Shown one piece after another: positions 1 to 10,230 of a stretch of DNA of 64,000 bases. A program made the position numbers and the translations under genes. Positions within the stretch are counted from its first letter, which is position 1, and the number at the start of each line of letters is the position of its first letter. The stretch is from Ruegeria meonggei (GTDB lineage Bacteria; Pseudomonadota; Alphaproteobacteria; Rhodobacterales; Rhodobacteraceae), in assembly GCF_900172215.1 (NCBI RefSeq), contig NZ_FWFP01000015.1, forward strand, positions 62,001 through 126,000, given 5' to 3'. The notes under the pieces are model-generated. The model was given only the letters and a program-made list of their open reading frames with translations. It was not told where the DNA came from and ran no database searches.

Positions 1-2164
1 TGATGCGCTCGCGGGACAGTTTCAGCACGCCGCCAATCGCCGCCATCGAGGCGTTGGTAAAGCGCAGCGCGTCGGCGCCAAACTCGTCCACGATCTCCAG
101 CGGGTCGATGACATTGCCGGTAGTCTTGGACATCTTCTTGCCCTTCTCGTCGCGGACGAGGCTGTGCAGGTAGACGGTGTGGAACGGGATTTCGTTCACC
201 ACGGCCAGTTGCATCATCATCATCCGGGCGACCCAGAAGAACAGGATATCCGCGCCAGTGATCAGAACATCGGTCGGGAAGTAGCGTTCCAGCTCATCGG
301 TCTGCTCGGGCCAGCCCAGTGTGCCGATTGGCCAGAGGCCGGAGGAGAACCATGTGTCGAGGACGTCCGGGTCTCTTTTGAGCAAAACGAAGTCACGACC
401 CCCTTCAACTGCCGTTGCAAACGCTTCATCTTGCCAAGCGTTGCTGTTGACGTTCGGGTCGACCTCAGACGGATCAAGTGAAGTCGTTTGATCTTCGAAA
501 AACTCCCGCGCACTGGAAACACCGTAGTATTCCCGAGCGACGCTTGCTGCCTCTTCGAAAGTCGCTCCACAGAAAGGAACCAGTTCACCAGACGCATAGT
601 CAACGCCTAGAGAGTTCGAAGCATCTTTCTTTGGCCCATACCAAACCGGAATCTGATGCCCCCACCACAACTGGCGCGAGATGCACCAGGGCTCGATGTT
701 TTCCAGCCAGTGGTAATAGGTCTTCTCGCCTGACTCGGGGATGATCTTGACCGTGCCGTCCTTTACTGCGTCCAGCGCGGGGCCGACGATCTTTTCGGCG
801 TCCACGAACCACTGGTCGGTGAACATCGGCTCGATCACAACTTTCGAGCGGTCGCCGAAGGGTTGCATGATCGGCTTGCTCTCGACCAGCGGGACCAGAG
901 CCGCCGGATCGTCATCTTCAGCCAGCTTGGTGCCCAGGACCGGGTTGTCGGTGCGGGTCATCACAGCCAGACCGTCGGCGGTGATCTCTTCGACCACTTT
1001 CGCGCGCGCCTCGAACCGGTCGAGGCCGCGCAGGTGATCGGGGATCAGGTTGATCGCGTCGATCTCACTCTCGGTGAAGGCACGCCCACGCGCGTATTCC
1101 TGCGCCTTGCCGGCCTCTTCGGCATAGGGCGCACCATCGGCCCGCATTGCGCCGCGCGTATCCATCAAGCGGTACATCGGAATGCCGCCGCGCTTGGCCA
1201 CCATGTTATCGTTGAAATCATGCGCGCCGGTGATCTTCACCGCGCCGGATCCGAAATCTGGATCGGGGTAATCATCGGTGATGATCGGAATCTGACGGCG
1301 ATGTTCCTTTGGCCCAACCGGGATTTCGCAGAGTTTCCCAATGATTGGAGCGTAACGTTCATCTGATGGGTGAACCGCAACCGCGCCGTCGCCCAGCATT
1401 GTTTCGGGCCGTGTCGTGGCGATTGAGATATAGTCGCGCTGTTCCTCAAGCACGATATTCCCGTCCTCATCCTTTTCGACATACGTATAGGTCTCACCAC
1501 CCGCCAGCGGGTACTTGAAGTGCCACATATGGCCCGCGACTTCGATATTCTCGACCTCAAGATCCGAGATTGCGGTCTCAAAATGCGGGTCCCAGTTGAC
1601 CAGACGCTTGCCGCGATAGATCAGGCCCTTTTCGTACATTTCTACGAAGACCTTGATGACGGCATCGTGGAAATTTGCAGAATTCTCATGCCCTGTGCGC
1701 GGGTCACCCGGTGCACCGGCCATGGTAAACGCGTTGCGCGACCAATCGCAGCTGGAGCCCAGGCGCTTGAGCTGTTCAATGATCGTGCCGCCGTATTCGC
1801 CTTTCCATTCCCAGACCTTTTCCAGGAACTTTTCACGCCCCAGTTCACGCCGCCCTTCGTTGCCCTGCGCCGCCAGCATTTTTTCAACCTGCATCTGCGT
1901 GGCGATGCCCGCGTGGTCCTGACCGGGTTGCCAAAGCGTGTCGAACCCGCGCATCCGGTGCCAGCGGGTCAGGATATCCTGCAGCGTGTTGTTGAACGCA
2001 TGTCCCACATGCAGCGCCCCCGTCACGTTGGGCGGTGGGATCATGATGGTAAAGCTTTCATCGCGCGATCTGTTCGCGCCCGCCTTGAAGGCTCCGGCCT
2101 GTTCCCAGGCCTCGTAAATGCGGGCCTCGGCCTCAGCCGCGTTGAATGTCTTTTCCATCGCCAT
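1..2164 (-). CDS. valS: Valine--tRNA ligase, 3' end cut off by the window edge
   Basis: Class I aminoacyl-tRNA synthetase that charges tRNA-Val in the cytoplasm. About 721 codons are visible in one open frame from ATG 2164 to the left edge. The signature [15 protein letters not shown] lies near residue 45, and the KMSK motif (KMSKTTGN) is at residues 677-684 in the same frame, so no frameshift lies between. The remainder of the anticodon-binding domain and the C-terminal coiled coil lie outside the window. A second ATG six bases in (2158) is an alternative start. The stretch at about 400-620 encodes an acidic insertion in the catalytic/editing region whose codon use is more AT-rich than its flanks. 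It is divergent from the CoxL-like gene. Confidence 0.95.
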   Translation of the reverse strand, partial: MAMEKTFNAAEAEARIYEAWEQAGAFKAGANRSRDESFTIMIPPPNVTGALHVGHAFNNTLQDILTRWHRMRGFDTLWQPGQDHAGIATQMQVEKMLAAQGNEGRRELGREKFLEKVWEWKGEYGGTIIEQLKRLGSSCDWSRNAFTMAGAPGDPRTGHENSANFHDAVIKVFVEMYEKGLIYRGKRLVNWDPHFETAISDLEVENIEVAGHMWHFKYPLAGGETYTYVEKDEDGNIVLEEQRDYISIATTRPETMLGDGAVAVHPSDERYAPIIGKLCEIPVGPKEHRRQIPIITDDYPDPDFGSGAVKITGAHDFNDNMVAKRGGIPMYRLMDTRGAMRADGAPYAEEAGKAQEYARGRAFTESEIDAINLIPDHLRGLDRFEARAKVVEEITADGLAVMTRTDNPVLGTKLAEDDDPAALVPLVESKPIMQPFGDRSKVVIEPMFTDQWFVDAEKIVGPALDAVKDGTVKIIPESGEKTYYHWLENIEPWCISRQLWWGHQIPVWYGPKKDASNSLGVDYASGELVPFCGATFEEAASVAREYYGVSSAREFFEDQTTSLDPSEVDPNVNSNAWQDEAFATAVEGGRDFVLLKRDPDVLDTWFSSGLWPIGTLGWPEQTDELERYFPTDVLITGADILFFWVARMMMMQLAVVNEIPFHTVYLHSLVRDEKGKKMSKTTGNVIDPLEIVDEFGADALRFTNASMAAIGGVLKLSRERI

Positions 2165-2312
2165 GGGTGCGTCCTGCGTCATCAATTCTGGGTCAGCGCC
2201 TGCAATAGCGAATGGATGAGGGAAGGGGAAGGGCCAAGGGGCCGCAGACGGGCTCTGGACAATGAACGGACGCAGCCTAATGTCGCCCCTAAGGCACAGA
2301 TAGGGGCAAAGA

Positions 2313-4604
2313 ATGGAAAAGTTTGGAAAAAGCCAGCCGGTCAAGCGGACCGAGGATCAGCGCTTTTTGACCGGGCATGGGCGGTACATGGATGATGATA
2401 TTCCCGACAACGCGCTTTTTGCTGCCTTTTTCCGCAGTTCTGTCGCGCACGGGTGGATTACCGCGCTGGATCTGGACGCCGCGCGCGAGGCCGACGGCGT
2501 GCGCTTGGTCATAGCGTTGGACGATCTGGCCAACGCTGGGATCGACACGGTGTTGAATGCTGCCACGGTGTCGAACCGGGATGGCTCGCAAGCAGCCGCG
2601 CCGGACCGGCATATGCTGGCGAAGGACCGGGTGCGCTTTGTGGGTGAGCCGGTGGCCGTGGTGATAGCTGAAAGCCTGACTCAGGCCCGCGACGCGGTCG
2701 AACTGATCTGGATGGAGATCGACGACTTGCCCGCCAAGATGAGTGTTGATGCGGGCGGAGAGGTGCTGCACCCCGAGGCCCCGGACAATCGCGCCTTTGA
2801 CTGGGGGTTGGGCGATGAGGCCGCGACCGAAGCGGCGTTTCAATGTGCCGCACATACCGTCTCGTTGAATGTGCACGACAATCGGGTGATCATCGCCTCG
2901 ATCGAGCCGCGTGGCTGTCAGGCCAGTTGGAACGACGGGCGGCTGCACTTTGCCTATGGCGGGCAGGGGGTTTGGGCGATGCGCGCGCAACTGGCCCAAA
3001 AGCTGAAGTTGGAGCCTGAAACCATTCGCGTCACCACACCGGATGTGGGGGGTGGGTTTGGCATGAAGGTGATGCCGTACCCTGAGTATTTTTGTGCGGC
3101 CGTTGCTGCGATGAAACTGGGCCAGCCGGTGCACTGGATGTCTGACCGGTCGGAGGCGATGTTGTCGGATCATCATGGCCGCGATTTGACCTCGCTGGCT
3201 GAACTGGCTTTTGACGCCAATCACAAGATCACCGCCTATCGCGTCCATAGCAAGGTGAACCTTGGGGCCTATAACAGCCATTTTGGGCAGGCGATTCAAA
3301 CAGACCTGTTCAGCAAGGTGTTGATGGGCGTCTATGATGTGCAGACCACCTATATGCGGGTCGAGGGGTTCTATACCAACACCACACAGGTTGACGCCTA
3401 TCGCGGCGCAGGTCGGCCCGAGGCGATCTATGTTCTGGAACGCGTCATTGACCGCGCCGCACGCGAACTGGGTATCGATCCGTGGGAGCTGCGGCGCAAC
3501 AACTTCATCCAGCCCCAAAACTTCCCCTATCAAACCGCCACTGATGAAACCTATGACGTGGGCGATTTCGATATGGTCCTGTCCCGTGCAGGCGAGCAGA
3601 CCAAAGGATTTACCGCCCGCAAAGCCGCAGATGCGGAACGTGGTCTGATCCGGGGGCAGGGGCTGTGTTACTATATCGAAAGTATTTTGGGTGACCCTTC
3701 CGAGAACGCAAAGGTTACGTTCAGCGAGGATGGCACAGTGACGCTCTATGTCGGCACCCAATCGAACGGACAAGGCCATGAGACGGTGTATGCCCAGTTC
3801 CTGTCGGATCAGACCGGGGTTCCGATGGACCGGATCAATATCGTTCAGGGCGACAGCGATCAACTGCCCCATGGCGGCGGAACCGGCGGATCTCGGTCGG
3901 TCACGGTGCAAAGCACGGCAACTTTGGCAACGATTGATGTCATGATCGCCGCATTCACGCCCTATCTGGCCGATAAGATGGGGGTCGAGGAAAACGATGT
4001 GACATTTGACCATGAAACCTTTCGCGCGTCCGGATCGAACCTGACACCGACCCTGACCGAGGCCGCCGATATGGCGCGCGCTGATGGGCGCAGGGATTTG
4101 TTGCAGCATGAGGCACGTGCCAACCTGGATGCCCGTAGCTATCCTAACGGCGCACATGTTGCCGAAGTCGTTATCGATTATTACACCGGCGAGACATGGG
4201 TAGACCGCTATACCGTCGTTGATGATTTCGGCAACCTTATCAACCCTATGCTGGCCGAAGGGCAGGTACATGGCGGCGTAGTGCAGGGCATTGGTCAGGC
4301 TCTGTCCGAGCGGGTTGTGCATGATGCGCAGGGGCAACTGCTCACGGCTTCGTTGATGGACTACGCCTTGCCCCGTGCAGCTGAGATACCCATGATTAAG
4401 TTTACCTCGGTTCCGGTCCCGTCAACCTCCAACCCGATGGGGATGAAAGGATGTGGCGAGGCAGGCACCGTGGGCGCGCTGGCTGCTGTGGCAAATGCGG
4501 TTCAGGATGCGCTCTGGGATCACGGGGTGCGGCAGGCAGATATGCCTTTCACACCCCATAAAGTATGGGAATTGTTGAACGATGGGCCTGTCGCGGCTAA
4601 GTAG
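2313..4604 (+). CDS. Xanthine dehydrogenase/CO dehydrogenase-family molybdopterin-binding large subunit (form II CoxL-like)
   Basis: 763 residues, the usual length for large subunits of the molybdenum hydroxylase family, which bind Mo-molybdopterin cytosine dinucleotide and hydroxylate a substrate while passing electrons to FeS and FAD subunits. The active-site loop is AYRGAGR (residues 362-368). That is the form II signature, not the AYxCSFR of true CO dehydrogenase, so CO oxidation should not be assumed. The general-base glutamate sits in GCGEAG (E716). No FeS small subunit or FAD medium subunit is next to it, so the electron partners must be elsewhere or it works alone. It overlaps the following DUF2235 gene by 23 bp, suggesting coupled translation. 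The true substrate is unknown. Confidence 0.9.
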   Translation: MEKFGKSQPVKRTEDQRFLTGHGRYMDDDIPDNALFAAFFRSSVAHGWITALDLDAAREADGVRLVIALDDLANAGIDTVLNAATVSNRDGSQAAAPDRHMLAKDRVRFVGEPVAVVIAESLTQARDAVELIWMEIDDLPAKMSVDAGGEVLHPEAPDNRAFDWGLGDEAATEAAFQCAAHTVSLNVHDNRVIIASIEPRGCQASWNDGRLHFAYGGQGVWAMRAQLAQKLKLEPETIRVTTPDVGGGFGMKVMPYPEYFCAAVAAMKLGQPVHWMSDRSEAMLSDHHGRDLTSLAELAFDANHKITAYRVHSKVNLGAYNSHFGQAIQTDLFSKVLMGVYDVQTTYMRVEGFYTNTTQVDAYRGAGRPEAIYVLERVIDRAARELGIDPWELRRNNFIQPQNFPYQTATDETYDVGDFDMVLSRAGEQTKGFTARKAADAERGLIRGQGLCYYIESILGDPSENAKVTFSEDGTVTLYVGTQSNGQGHETVYAQFLSDQTGVPMDRINIVQGDSDQLPHGGGTGGSRSVTVQSTATLATIDVMIAAFTPYLADKMGVEENDVTFDHETFRASGSNLTPTLTEAADMARADGRRDLLQHEARANLDARSYPNGAHVAEVVIDYYTGETWVDRYTVVDDFGNLINPMLAEGQVHGGVVQGIGQALSERVVHDAQGQLLTASLMDYALPRAAEIPMIKFTSVPVPSTSNPMGMKGCGEAGTVGALAAVANAVQDALWDHGVRQADMPFTPHKVWELLNDGPVAAK

Positions 4605-5658
4605 AAAGGTACTGGGATGGCTCGGGCGGCCTTTGCGGTCCGAGCATTCCGCCGAGTCGCGCCACCGCGAACCCATCAGCCATGTCATTATCCTGGACGG
4701 GACCATGTCGACGCTGGAACCGGGCCTGGAAACCCATGCAGGTAAAACTCTGCAACTGTGCAATGAAATGGGCAGTAAGGTCTCGGTCTTTTACGAATCC
4801 GGAGTGCAGTGGGAAAGCTGGAAGTCGTCGCTGGATGTGATGATGGGGCGCGGCATCAATCGGCAAATCCGTCGGGCCTATGGGTATTTGGCGTCCCGCT
4901 ACAAGCCAGGCGACCGGATTTACTTTATCGGCTATTCACGCGGCGCTTACGGCGTGCGCAGCCTGGCGGGTGTGATCGACATGATCGGTTTGCTCAAGGC
5001 CGAGCATGCCACAGTCCGCAACATCAAACAGGCCTATCGCCATTATGAGTGCAACGCCAATGGTGCCGCCGCCGCCGCCTTTCGAAGCCAGTTTTGCCAT
5101 GAGGGCGTCGCGATTGAGATGGTCGGCGTCTGGGACACGGTCAAGGCGCTGGGCCTGCGATTGCCACTGCTGTGGCGCTGGGCCGAAGAGCGGCACGCCT
5201 TCCACAACCACCAGCTTGGCCCGGCTACCCGCCACGGCTATCATGCCATGGCGCTGGATGAGACCCGCGAAGTGTATGACCCGGTGCTGTGGACCTGTAG
5301 GCCTGACTTCAATGGCCATGTCGAGCAGGTTTGGTTCCGTGGAACCCACGGAGATGTTGGCGGTCAGTTGAATGGGTTCGAGGAGGCGCGACCGCTCAGC
5401 AATATCTCTTTGATCTGGATGTTGGATAAGGCCGAAATGCACGGTCTGCCGTTGCCCGAGGGCTGGCGCGATCGGTTTCCCACAAGCACCTCGGCGCGCT
5501 CGGTTGGGACGTGGCGGGGGTGGGGCAAGATCTTTCTGCTGCGCAAGCATCGCAAGATCGGACGCGACCGGTCCGAGCGCCTGCATGTATCTGTGTCGCC
5601 GGATGACCTGCCGGGCTGGGTACCCCTGCCAGGATTGCCGTCACATCCAGCGCAGTAG
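4582..5658 (+). CDS. DUF2235 domain protein, predicted alpha/beta hydrolase
   Basis: 358 residues. The fold is that of DUF2235 hydrolases, a family that includes Tle1-type phospholipases. The nucleophile elbow is GYSRGAY with S119. Downstream segments VGVWDTVKALG and WFRGTHGDVGG match the usual conserved blocks, the latter carrying the likely catalytic His/Asp. There is no signal peptide, and no type VI secretion genes are nearby, so a role as a secreted effector is not supported. The start codon lies inside the end of the CoxL-like gene, so the two are probably co-transcribed. The link between a molybdenum hydroxylase and this hydrolase is unexplained. Confidence 0.8.
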   Translation: MGLSRLSRKVLGWLGRPLRSEHSAESRHREPISHVIILDGTMSTLEPGLETHAGKTLQLCNEMGSKVSVFYESGVQWESWKSSLDVMMGRGINRQIRRAYGYLASRYKPGDRIYFIGYSRGAYGVRSLAGVIDMIGLLKAEHATVRNIKQAYRHYECNANGAAAAAFRSQFCHEGVAIEMVGVWDTVKALGLRLPLLWRWAEERHAFHNHQLGPATRHGYHAMALDETREVYDPVLWTCRPDFNGHVEQVWFRGTHGDVGGQLNGFEEARPLSNISLIWMLDKAEMHGLPLPEGWRDRFPTSTSARSVGTWRGWGKIFLLRKHRKIGRDRSERLHVSVSPDDLPGWVPLPGLPSHPAQ

Positions 5659-5669
5659 AATTTCAGATA

Positions 5670-6314
5670 TTAGTCAAAAACCGTGTAATCCTGATCCGCG
5701 TAGTGTGCCTTGAACGCCTCAAGGATGTCCTGCAAGATGATGCGACTGGGTGATAGCTCCGGCAGATCGTCCGAAGGGAAAAAACCGGCGCCGCTCGTTT
5801 CTAACCCTATTGTGGGGTCCGCGTTGTCGATCTGTCTGCACAGGAAGAACAGTTTGTAAAAATCTTTGGGGTCCTGCGGGTAAGGGTGGCGCGCTTTGTG
5901 GCGCACTGCAAACAGCCGTTCGGCGCGGACGTTCAGGCCGGCTTCTTCCAACACCTCGCGTTCGATGTTTTCTGCGGGTGAGCTGCCGATATCAGCAAAT
6001 CCGCCCGGCATTGCCCATAGCCCGTCGCTGCGTTCACGCACCAGCAGAATGCGACCATCCCGGAAAACAGCCCCGCGAATGTCAAGGCTGGGTGTGGCGT
6101 AACCACCCTGATGGTCATGAAACAGCCCTTGGATCTGCGATACAGGTACACCGCCCAGATCGGCCAACATGGCGCGCGCTATCTCAGCGATTTCGTCATA
6201 GCGTTCGCGATCAAACGGATCTTTGGTAAAATGCTGGCCCGTCTCGGACAGGGCCAGCAGACGTTTTATCCGAGCCAGCCAGATATCCTCCTGTGCGGTC
6301 GAATCCTGGCGCAT
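5670..6314 (-). CDS. NUDIX hydrolase with N-terminal NUDIX_N domain (ADP-ribose pyrophosphatase-like)
   Basis: 214 residues from ATG 6314. The open frame extends further upstream but would overlap gcrA, so I chose the ATG 5 bp after the gcrA stop. The first ~60 residues (LARIKRLLALSETG...) resemble the small N-terminal domain found on some ADP-sugar pyrophosphatases. The NUDIX box begins GGFADIGSSPAENIEREVLEE and binds Mg2+ for cleavage of a nucleoside diphosphate linked to another group. Substrate not predictable. It is probably co-transcribed with gcrA. It ends 11 bp from the convergent DUF2235 gene. Confidence 0.85.
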   Translation of the reverse strand: MRQDSTAQEDIWLARIKRLLALSETGQHFTKDPFDRERYDEIAEIARAMLADLGGVPVSQIQGLFHDHQGGYATPSLDIRGAVFRDGRILLVRERSDGLWAMPGGFADIGSSPAENIEREVLEEAGLNVRAERLFAVRHKARHPYPQDPKDFYKLFFLCRQIDNADPTIGLETSGAGFFPSDDLPELSPSRIILQDILEAFKAHYADQDYTVFD

Positions 6315-6319
6315 CGCTC

Positions 6320-6895
6320 TTACCGGCGACGGTCGCGGCGCGAGCTCATCGGTTGGAACGCGACACCTACATGCGCCTCGCAATAGGGCTTGCCTGCTTC
6401 GACCGGCAGGCCGCAGAACCAGAAATCCTCGGTCGCGGGGTCGCCAACGGGCCATTTACAGGTTTTCTCGGTCAGCTCCATCAAAGACAGCTTCTTGGCC
6501 TTCTTTTCGATCTCGTTGACCTTGGCCAGCGCCTCGGGGCTGATTTCATTGGCCGAAGGCTGCGGTGGCAGCGGTTGGCCGGCCGGGATGATCTGGCGGC
6601 GTGCGGGAATAGCAGGCTTGGCCTCGGCCGTAGGGGCAGGGGTTGGGCGTGCCGGTTCGGTCTTGGGCGCTGGCTTTGGCTTGGCCTCGGCCTTGGGCGC
6701 GGGGGCCGGTTTTTCCTTGGGTTCTGATTTTGCCGGGGATGCGCCGGTTGCCCGGTTCGACAGGCCCAGACGGTGCACTTTGCCGATCACCGCGTTGCGG
6801 GTCACGCCGCCCAGCTCTTTGGCGATCTGGCTGGCCGACTGGCCTTCGCCCCACATTTTCTTCAGCAGTTCTACGCGCTCGTCAGTCCAGGACAT
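6320..6895 (-). CDS. gcrA: GcrA-family cell cycle regulator
   Basis: 191 residues. The N-terminus (MSWTDERVELLKKMW, then ASQIAKELGGVTRNAVIGKVHRLGL) is the conserved GcrA DNA-binding domain, which in Caulobacter recognises methylated GANTC sites and acts with sigma-70 on cell-cycle promoters. A Pro/Ala/Lys-rich linker (about residues 52-110) leads to a conserved C-terminal part with KTCKWPVGDP and FCGLPVEAGKPYCEAH, which contacts RNA polymerase. The NUDIX gene follows 5 bp downstream. Start ATG 6895 is the only reasonable one. Confidence 0.93.
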   Translation of the reverse strand: MSWTDERVELLKKMWGEGQSASQIAKELGGVTRNAVIGKVHRLGLSNRATGASPAKSEPKEKPAPAPKAEAKPKPAPKTEPARPTPAPTAEAKPAIPARRQIIPAGQPLPPQPSANEISPEALAKVNEIEKKAKKLSLMELTEKTCKWPVGDPATEDFWFCGLPVEAGKPYCEAHVGVAFQPMSSRRDRRR

Positions 6896-7020
6896 GATTT
6901 GCCTTTCAAAAGCGGAAAGCGGCCCCGGATTCGGGCCGCCTTGGGAATTCGTTTCAGCGCCCTATTCTAATCACTGCGGGCCGAGTTACAAGCGGTCTTC
7001 GAATCAGGTAAGAGGCAGGG

Positions 7021-7824
7021 ATGCAGAATCTTATGGATCAGGGTGCGCGCCGTTTCGGTGCGGTCAATTGGATGGGTCTTTATACGCTGGCCCAACGCGA
7101 AACCCTTCGGTTTATGGCGGTCTGGACACAAACCCTGCTGGCCCCTCTGGCCACGGCGGGATTGTTCCTGTTGATCTTCAATATCGCCATAGGTCCAAGT
7201 CGGTCTGATGTGATGGGCGTTTCGTTTCTGACCTTTCTGGCGCCGGGCATAATGATGATGACGGTGATCCAGAACGCGTTTGCTAATACCTCGTCCTCGA
7301 TCATCATCGCAAAGGTTCAGGGCAATATCGTCGACACACTTATGCCGCCGTTGTCGGCGCTGGAAATTCTGCTGGGATATCTGGCCGGAGGCGTTACGCG
7401 TGGTGTCCTGATCGCTTTCGTCGTGGCAACGGCGCTGGCGATCGTGCTGGGGATCGTGCCGCAAAACCCGCTGATCGCGCTGATCTTTGTCATCCTGGGG
7501 GGGGCATTCATGGGCGCGTTGGGGTTGTTTGCAGGGATTTATGCAAACAAGTTTGACCAGATGGCGGCGATCACCAATTTCATCGTGACGCCGCTGGCCT
7601 TTCTGTCAGGAACTTTCTATTCGGTCGAGGCGCTGCCGCCTGCGCTGAATTACCTGAGCCATGTGAACCCTGTATTCTACCTGATCGACGGATTGCGCTA
7701 TGGCATGATCGGAGTGTCGGATAGCTCGCCCTGGTTGGGAATGGTGGTTTGCAGCGGAGCAACCTTGCTGGTTGGCACCGGGGCTTGGCAGATGCTGCGG
7801 ACCGGCTATCGCCTCAAGGCCTGA
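7021..7824 (+). CDS. ABC-2 type transporter permease
   Basis: 267 residues with six predicted membrane segments and the ABC-2 signature region near the C-terminus (FLSGTFYSVEALP...NYLSHVNPVFYLIDGLRYG), typical of exporters such as YadH/NodJ. It would form a channel with an ATPase subunit, but none is adjacent, so the ATP-binding partner is elsewhere. An upstream GAGGCAGGG supports ATG 7021; ATG 7033 is possible. The last 19 bp overlap the convergent DMT-transporter gene. Substrate unknown. Confidence 0.85.
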   Translation: MQNLMDQGARRFGAVNWMGLYTLAQRETLRFMAVWTQTLLAPLATAGLFLLIFNIAIGPSRSDVMGVSFLTFLAPGIMMMTVIQNAFANTSSSIIIAKVQGNIVDTLMPPLSALEILLGYLAGGVTRGVLIAFVVATALAIVLGIVPQNPLIALIFVILGGAFMGALGLFAGIYANKFDQMAAITNFIVTPLAFLSGTFYSVEALPPALNYLSHVNPVFYLIDGLRYGMIGVSDSSPWLGMVVCSGATLLVGTGAWQMLRTGYRLKA

Positions 7825-8696
7825 CGGTGCAGTGCCTCGCGCCAGACAAGGATCAATCCGCCCATCAGAATGATCGCTGATCCGATCTGGCTGATGACGT
7901 CCGGTGTCACGTCGAAAACGGCAAAGTCGTAAATGGCAGCAAAGATCAGCGTGGCATAACTGATCGGGGCAACGAACGACGCATCAGCCCGCGCCATACC
8001 ATTGACGAAACAGGTTTGAGCGCAGGCCATCAACATTCCGATCCCGGCCAGTGCCGCCCATTGCTGGGGTGTTGGCATCTGAAACACAAAGCTGACCGCG
8101 ACCGAGGCGATGGTCAGACCCATCGCGTTGTTGATCAGCAGAATCTGGATCGGAATTTCCCGACCCGAGAGTTTCTTTATGAAAATCAGCTCCATCCCGA
8201 TCATGGCGGCTGCGGTCAAGGCCAGCAACGCTGCGGGCTGAAAGCTTTCGGGTGTTGGTCGCAGCAGAATCAAGGCCCCAATCAACGCCACACCTGCAGC
8301 CAACCAGCGCCACGGGCCAACGCCCTCTTTCAGCAGCGGTATCGCCAGAACCATAGCAAAAACCGGATTCAGGAATGAAATCGCCGTGGCATCCGCAATA
8401 GGGATAAAAGCCACCGAGGCGAACATCAGCGTAATTCCGACCCAGCCAAAGCTTGTTCGCCCGATATGTAGCCCCCAATGCGGGCGGCGCAGCTTTGGGC
8501 GCAAAATGCCCACCGCACTGGCGATCACCAGAAACGCAAACAGAAACCGCCCGTGGCTGATCTGCATCGGATGCAGCGCTGGGCCCAGGGTATCGGTTCC
8601 CAACGCTTTGGCCAGCAGCGTGGTGCCGGCGATAAAGGCGCTGGCGGCGACAATAAGTAGGGCCGCAAGGGGAGGGTTCTGGCGTGCAGGTGTCAT
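7806..8696 (-). CDS. DMT (EamA) family transporter
   Basis: About 296 residues from ATG 8696 (MTPARQN...). The frame stays open to a start 16 codons earlier, but those residues look like leader, not protein. Ten hydrophobic segments in two EamA repeats, with the repeat joints around FLNPVFAMVLAIPLLKE and SYATLIFAAIYDF, mark it as an inner-membrane drug/metabolite transporter. Substrate unknown. Its 3' end overlaps the ABC permease gene tail-to-tail. Confidence 0.85.
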   Translation of the reverse strand: MTPARQNPPLAALLIVAASAFIAGTTLLAKALGTDTLGPALHPMQISHGRFLFAFLVIASAVGILRPKLRRPHWGLHIGRTSFGWVGITLMFASVAFIPIADATAISFLNPVFAMVLAIPLLKEGVGPWRWLAAGVALIGALILLRPTPESFQPAALLALTAAAMIGMELIFIKKLSGREIPIQILLINNAMGLTIASVAVSFVFQMPTPQQWAALAGIGMLMACAQTCFVNGMARADASFVAPISYATLIFAAIYDFAVFDVTPDVISQIGSAIILMGGLILVWREALHRQALRR

Positions 8697-8929
8697 GAGC
8701 CAGCGGTGCGCCTGCGCGCGGCAAATGGCAAGCGGTAAATGCATCGTTTCAGGGTGAATTTTTCCGGATTGTGATTTTCAGGGTTTTCAGGGCGTTCGCG
8801 CCCCGCTATACGGCCTCGCATGATCAAACCTGCACATATCCTGCGTCTCCGACGCCGACGCTTTATCGCGTAACCCGCCGTTTGATCCAATTGCGCTGTC
8901 CAAATCTGCGCAATCCCCCCGTAAATCAG

Positions 8930-8956
8930 TTGACGAACATGGCCCTAGTGTATCAC
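8930..8956 (+). promoter_or_regulatory. Possible sigma-70-like promoter of argD
   Basis: TTGACG at 8930-8935 and TATCAC at 8951-8956 lie about 35 bp upstream of argD. The spacing is only 15 bp, shorter than the usual 16-18, so this is a weak call. Confidence 0.3.
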
Positions 8957-8991
8957 TCACGGGGCTCAACCTATCTGAAAAGGATGATCCG

Positions 8992-10179
8992 ATGATCCCG
9001 TCCGTTCTGCCGACCTACAATCGCGCGCCCCTTACCTTTGTAAAAGGTGAAGGCGCATGGCTGACCGAGGCGGATGGCCGACGTTTTCTGGATCTGGGCG
9101 CAGGCATCGCGGTAAACGCGCTGGGCCATGCGCATCCTGCACTGGTGGCGGCGCTGACAGAGCAGGCGCATGCGCTGTGGCATGTCTCGAACCTGTACCA
9201 CATCCCGCAACAGCAGGCGCTGGCTGATAAGCTGGTCGAGCACACCTTTGCTGATACGGTTTTCTTTACGAACTCGGGCACGGAAACCTGCGAGCTGGCC
9301 GTGAAAATGGCACGCAAGTATTTCTATGACAAAGATCAACCCGAGCGGGTCGAGATCATCACCTTTGACGGATCCTTTCACGGGCGCTCCTCGGCGGGCA
9401 TCGCGGCTGCCGGGTCCGAGAAGATGACCAAAGGCTTTGGCCCTTTGCTGCCCGGTTTCGTGCATTTGACCTTCGGAGATCTCGACGGGGTCACCAATGC
9501 CATCACCGACAAGACCGCCGCCATTCTAATCGAACCGGTTCAGGGCGAGGGCGGTATCCGCCCGGTTCCGGATGCCGAACTTAAGGCCCTGCGCCAGATC
9601 TGCGACGAGCATGGTTTGCTGTTGATCCTGGACGAAGTGCAATGCGGTGTTGGCCGGACCGGAAAGCTGTTTGCCCATGAATGGGCAGGCATTACGCCGG
9701 ATATCATGATGGTCGCCAAAGGCATCGGCGGGGGCTTCCCGCTGGGTGCCGTGCTTGCCACCGAAAACGCAGCCTCGGGCATGACGGCAGGCACGCACGG
9801 GTCCACCTATGGGGGCAATCCGCTGGGTTGTGCCGTAGGCTGTGCGGTGATCGACCAGGTGGCGACGCCGGCTTTTCTGGAAAGCGTCAACCGTAAGGCA
9901 GGCCTGTTGCGCCAAAAGCTTGAAGGGTTGATCGCCGAGCATCCCGAGGTCTTTGAACAGGTGCGCGGGTCCGGCCTGATGTTGGGTTTGAAATGCAAGG
10001 CGCCCAACATCGACGTGGTCAACGCAGGGTATGATAACGAAGTCATCACCGTACCCGCCGCCGACAATGTCATCCGCCTGTTACCGCCCCTGACCCTGAC
10101 CGAGGACGATATTGCGCAAGCTGTTATCCGTCTCGACAAGGCTGCGGCCCAGGTCGAAAGCACTCTGGCCACGGCCTGA
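8992..10179 (+). CDS. argD: Acetylornithine aminotransferase
   Basis: 395 residues, class III PLP-dependent aminotransferase. It converts N-acetylglutamate semialdehyde to N-acetylornithine in arginine synthesis and may also act on succinyl-diaminopimelate. Motifs: FTNSGTETCE for phosphate binding, LILDEVQCGVGRTG with the PLP-nitrogen Asp, and K243 in MMVAKGIGGGFP as the Schiff-base lysine. A purine-rich AAAAGGATG precedes the start. argF follows 51 bp downstream in the same direction, a common argD-argF pair, which supports this over a generic omega-aminotransferase. Confidence 0.93.
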   Translation: MIPSVLPTYNRAPLTFVKGEGAWLTEADGRRFLDLGAGIAVNALGHAHPALVAALTEQAHALWHVSNLYHIPQQQALADKLVEHTFADTVFFTNSGTETCELAVKMARKYFYDKDQPERVEIITFDGSFHGRSSAGIAAAGSEKMTKGFGPLLPGFVHLTFGDLDGVTNAITDKTAAILIEPVQGEGGIRPVPDAELKALRQICDEHGLLLILDEVQCGVGRTGKLFAHEWAGITPDIMMVAKGIGGGFPLGAVLATENAASGMTAGTHGSTYGGNPLGCAVGCAVIDQVATPAFLESVNRKAGLLRQKLEGLIAEHPEVFEQVRGSGLMLGLKCKAPNIDVVNAGYDNEVITVPAADNVIRLLPPLTLTEDDIAQAVIRLDKAAAQVESTLATA

Positions 10180-10230
10180 TCTATTCCCCGGGGTGCTGCA
10201 GATGCCCCGAATAGCCAAAAGTGAAACAAA

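Noticed and set aside
2289-4337. 682-codon open frame opposite the CoxL-like gene
   Set aside because: Shadow of a clearly assigned gene, with no family features.
2313-4604. Calling the gene coxL for CO oxidation
   Set aside because: Active-site loop is AYRGAGR (form II), not AYxCSFR, and small/medium subunits are missing.
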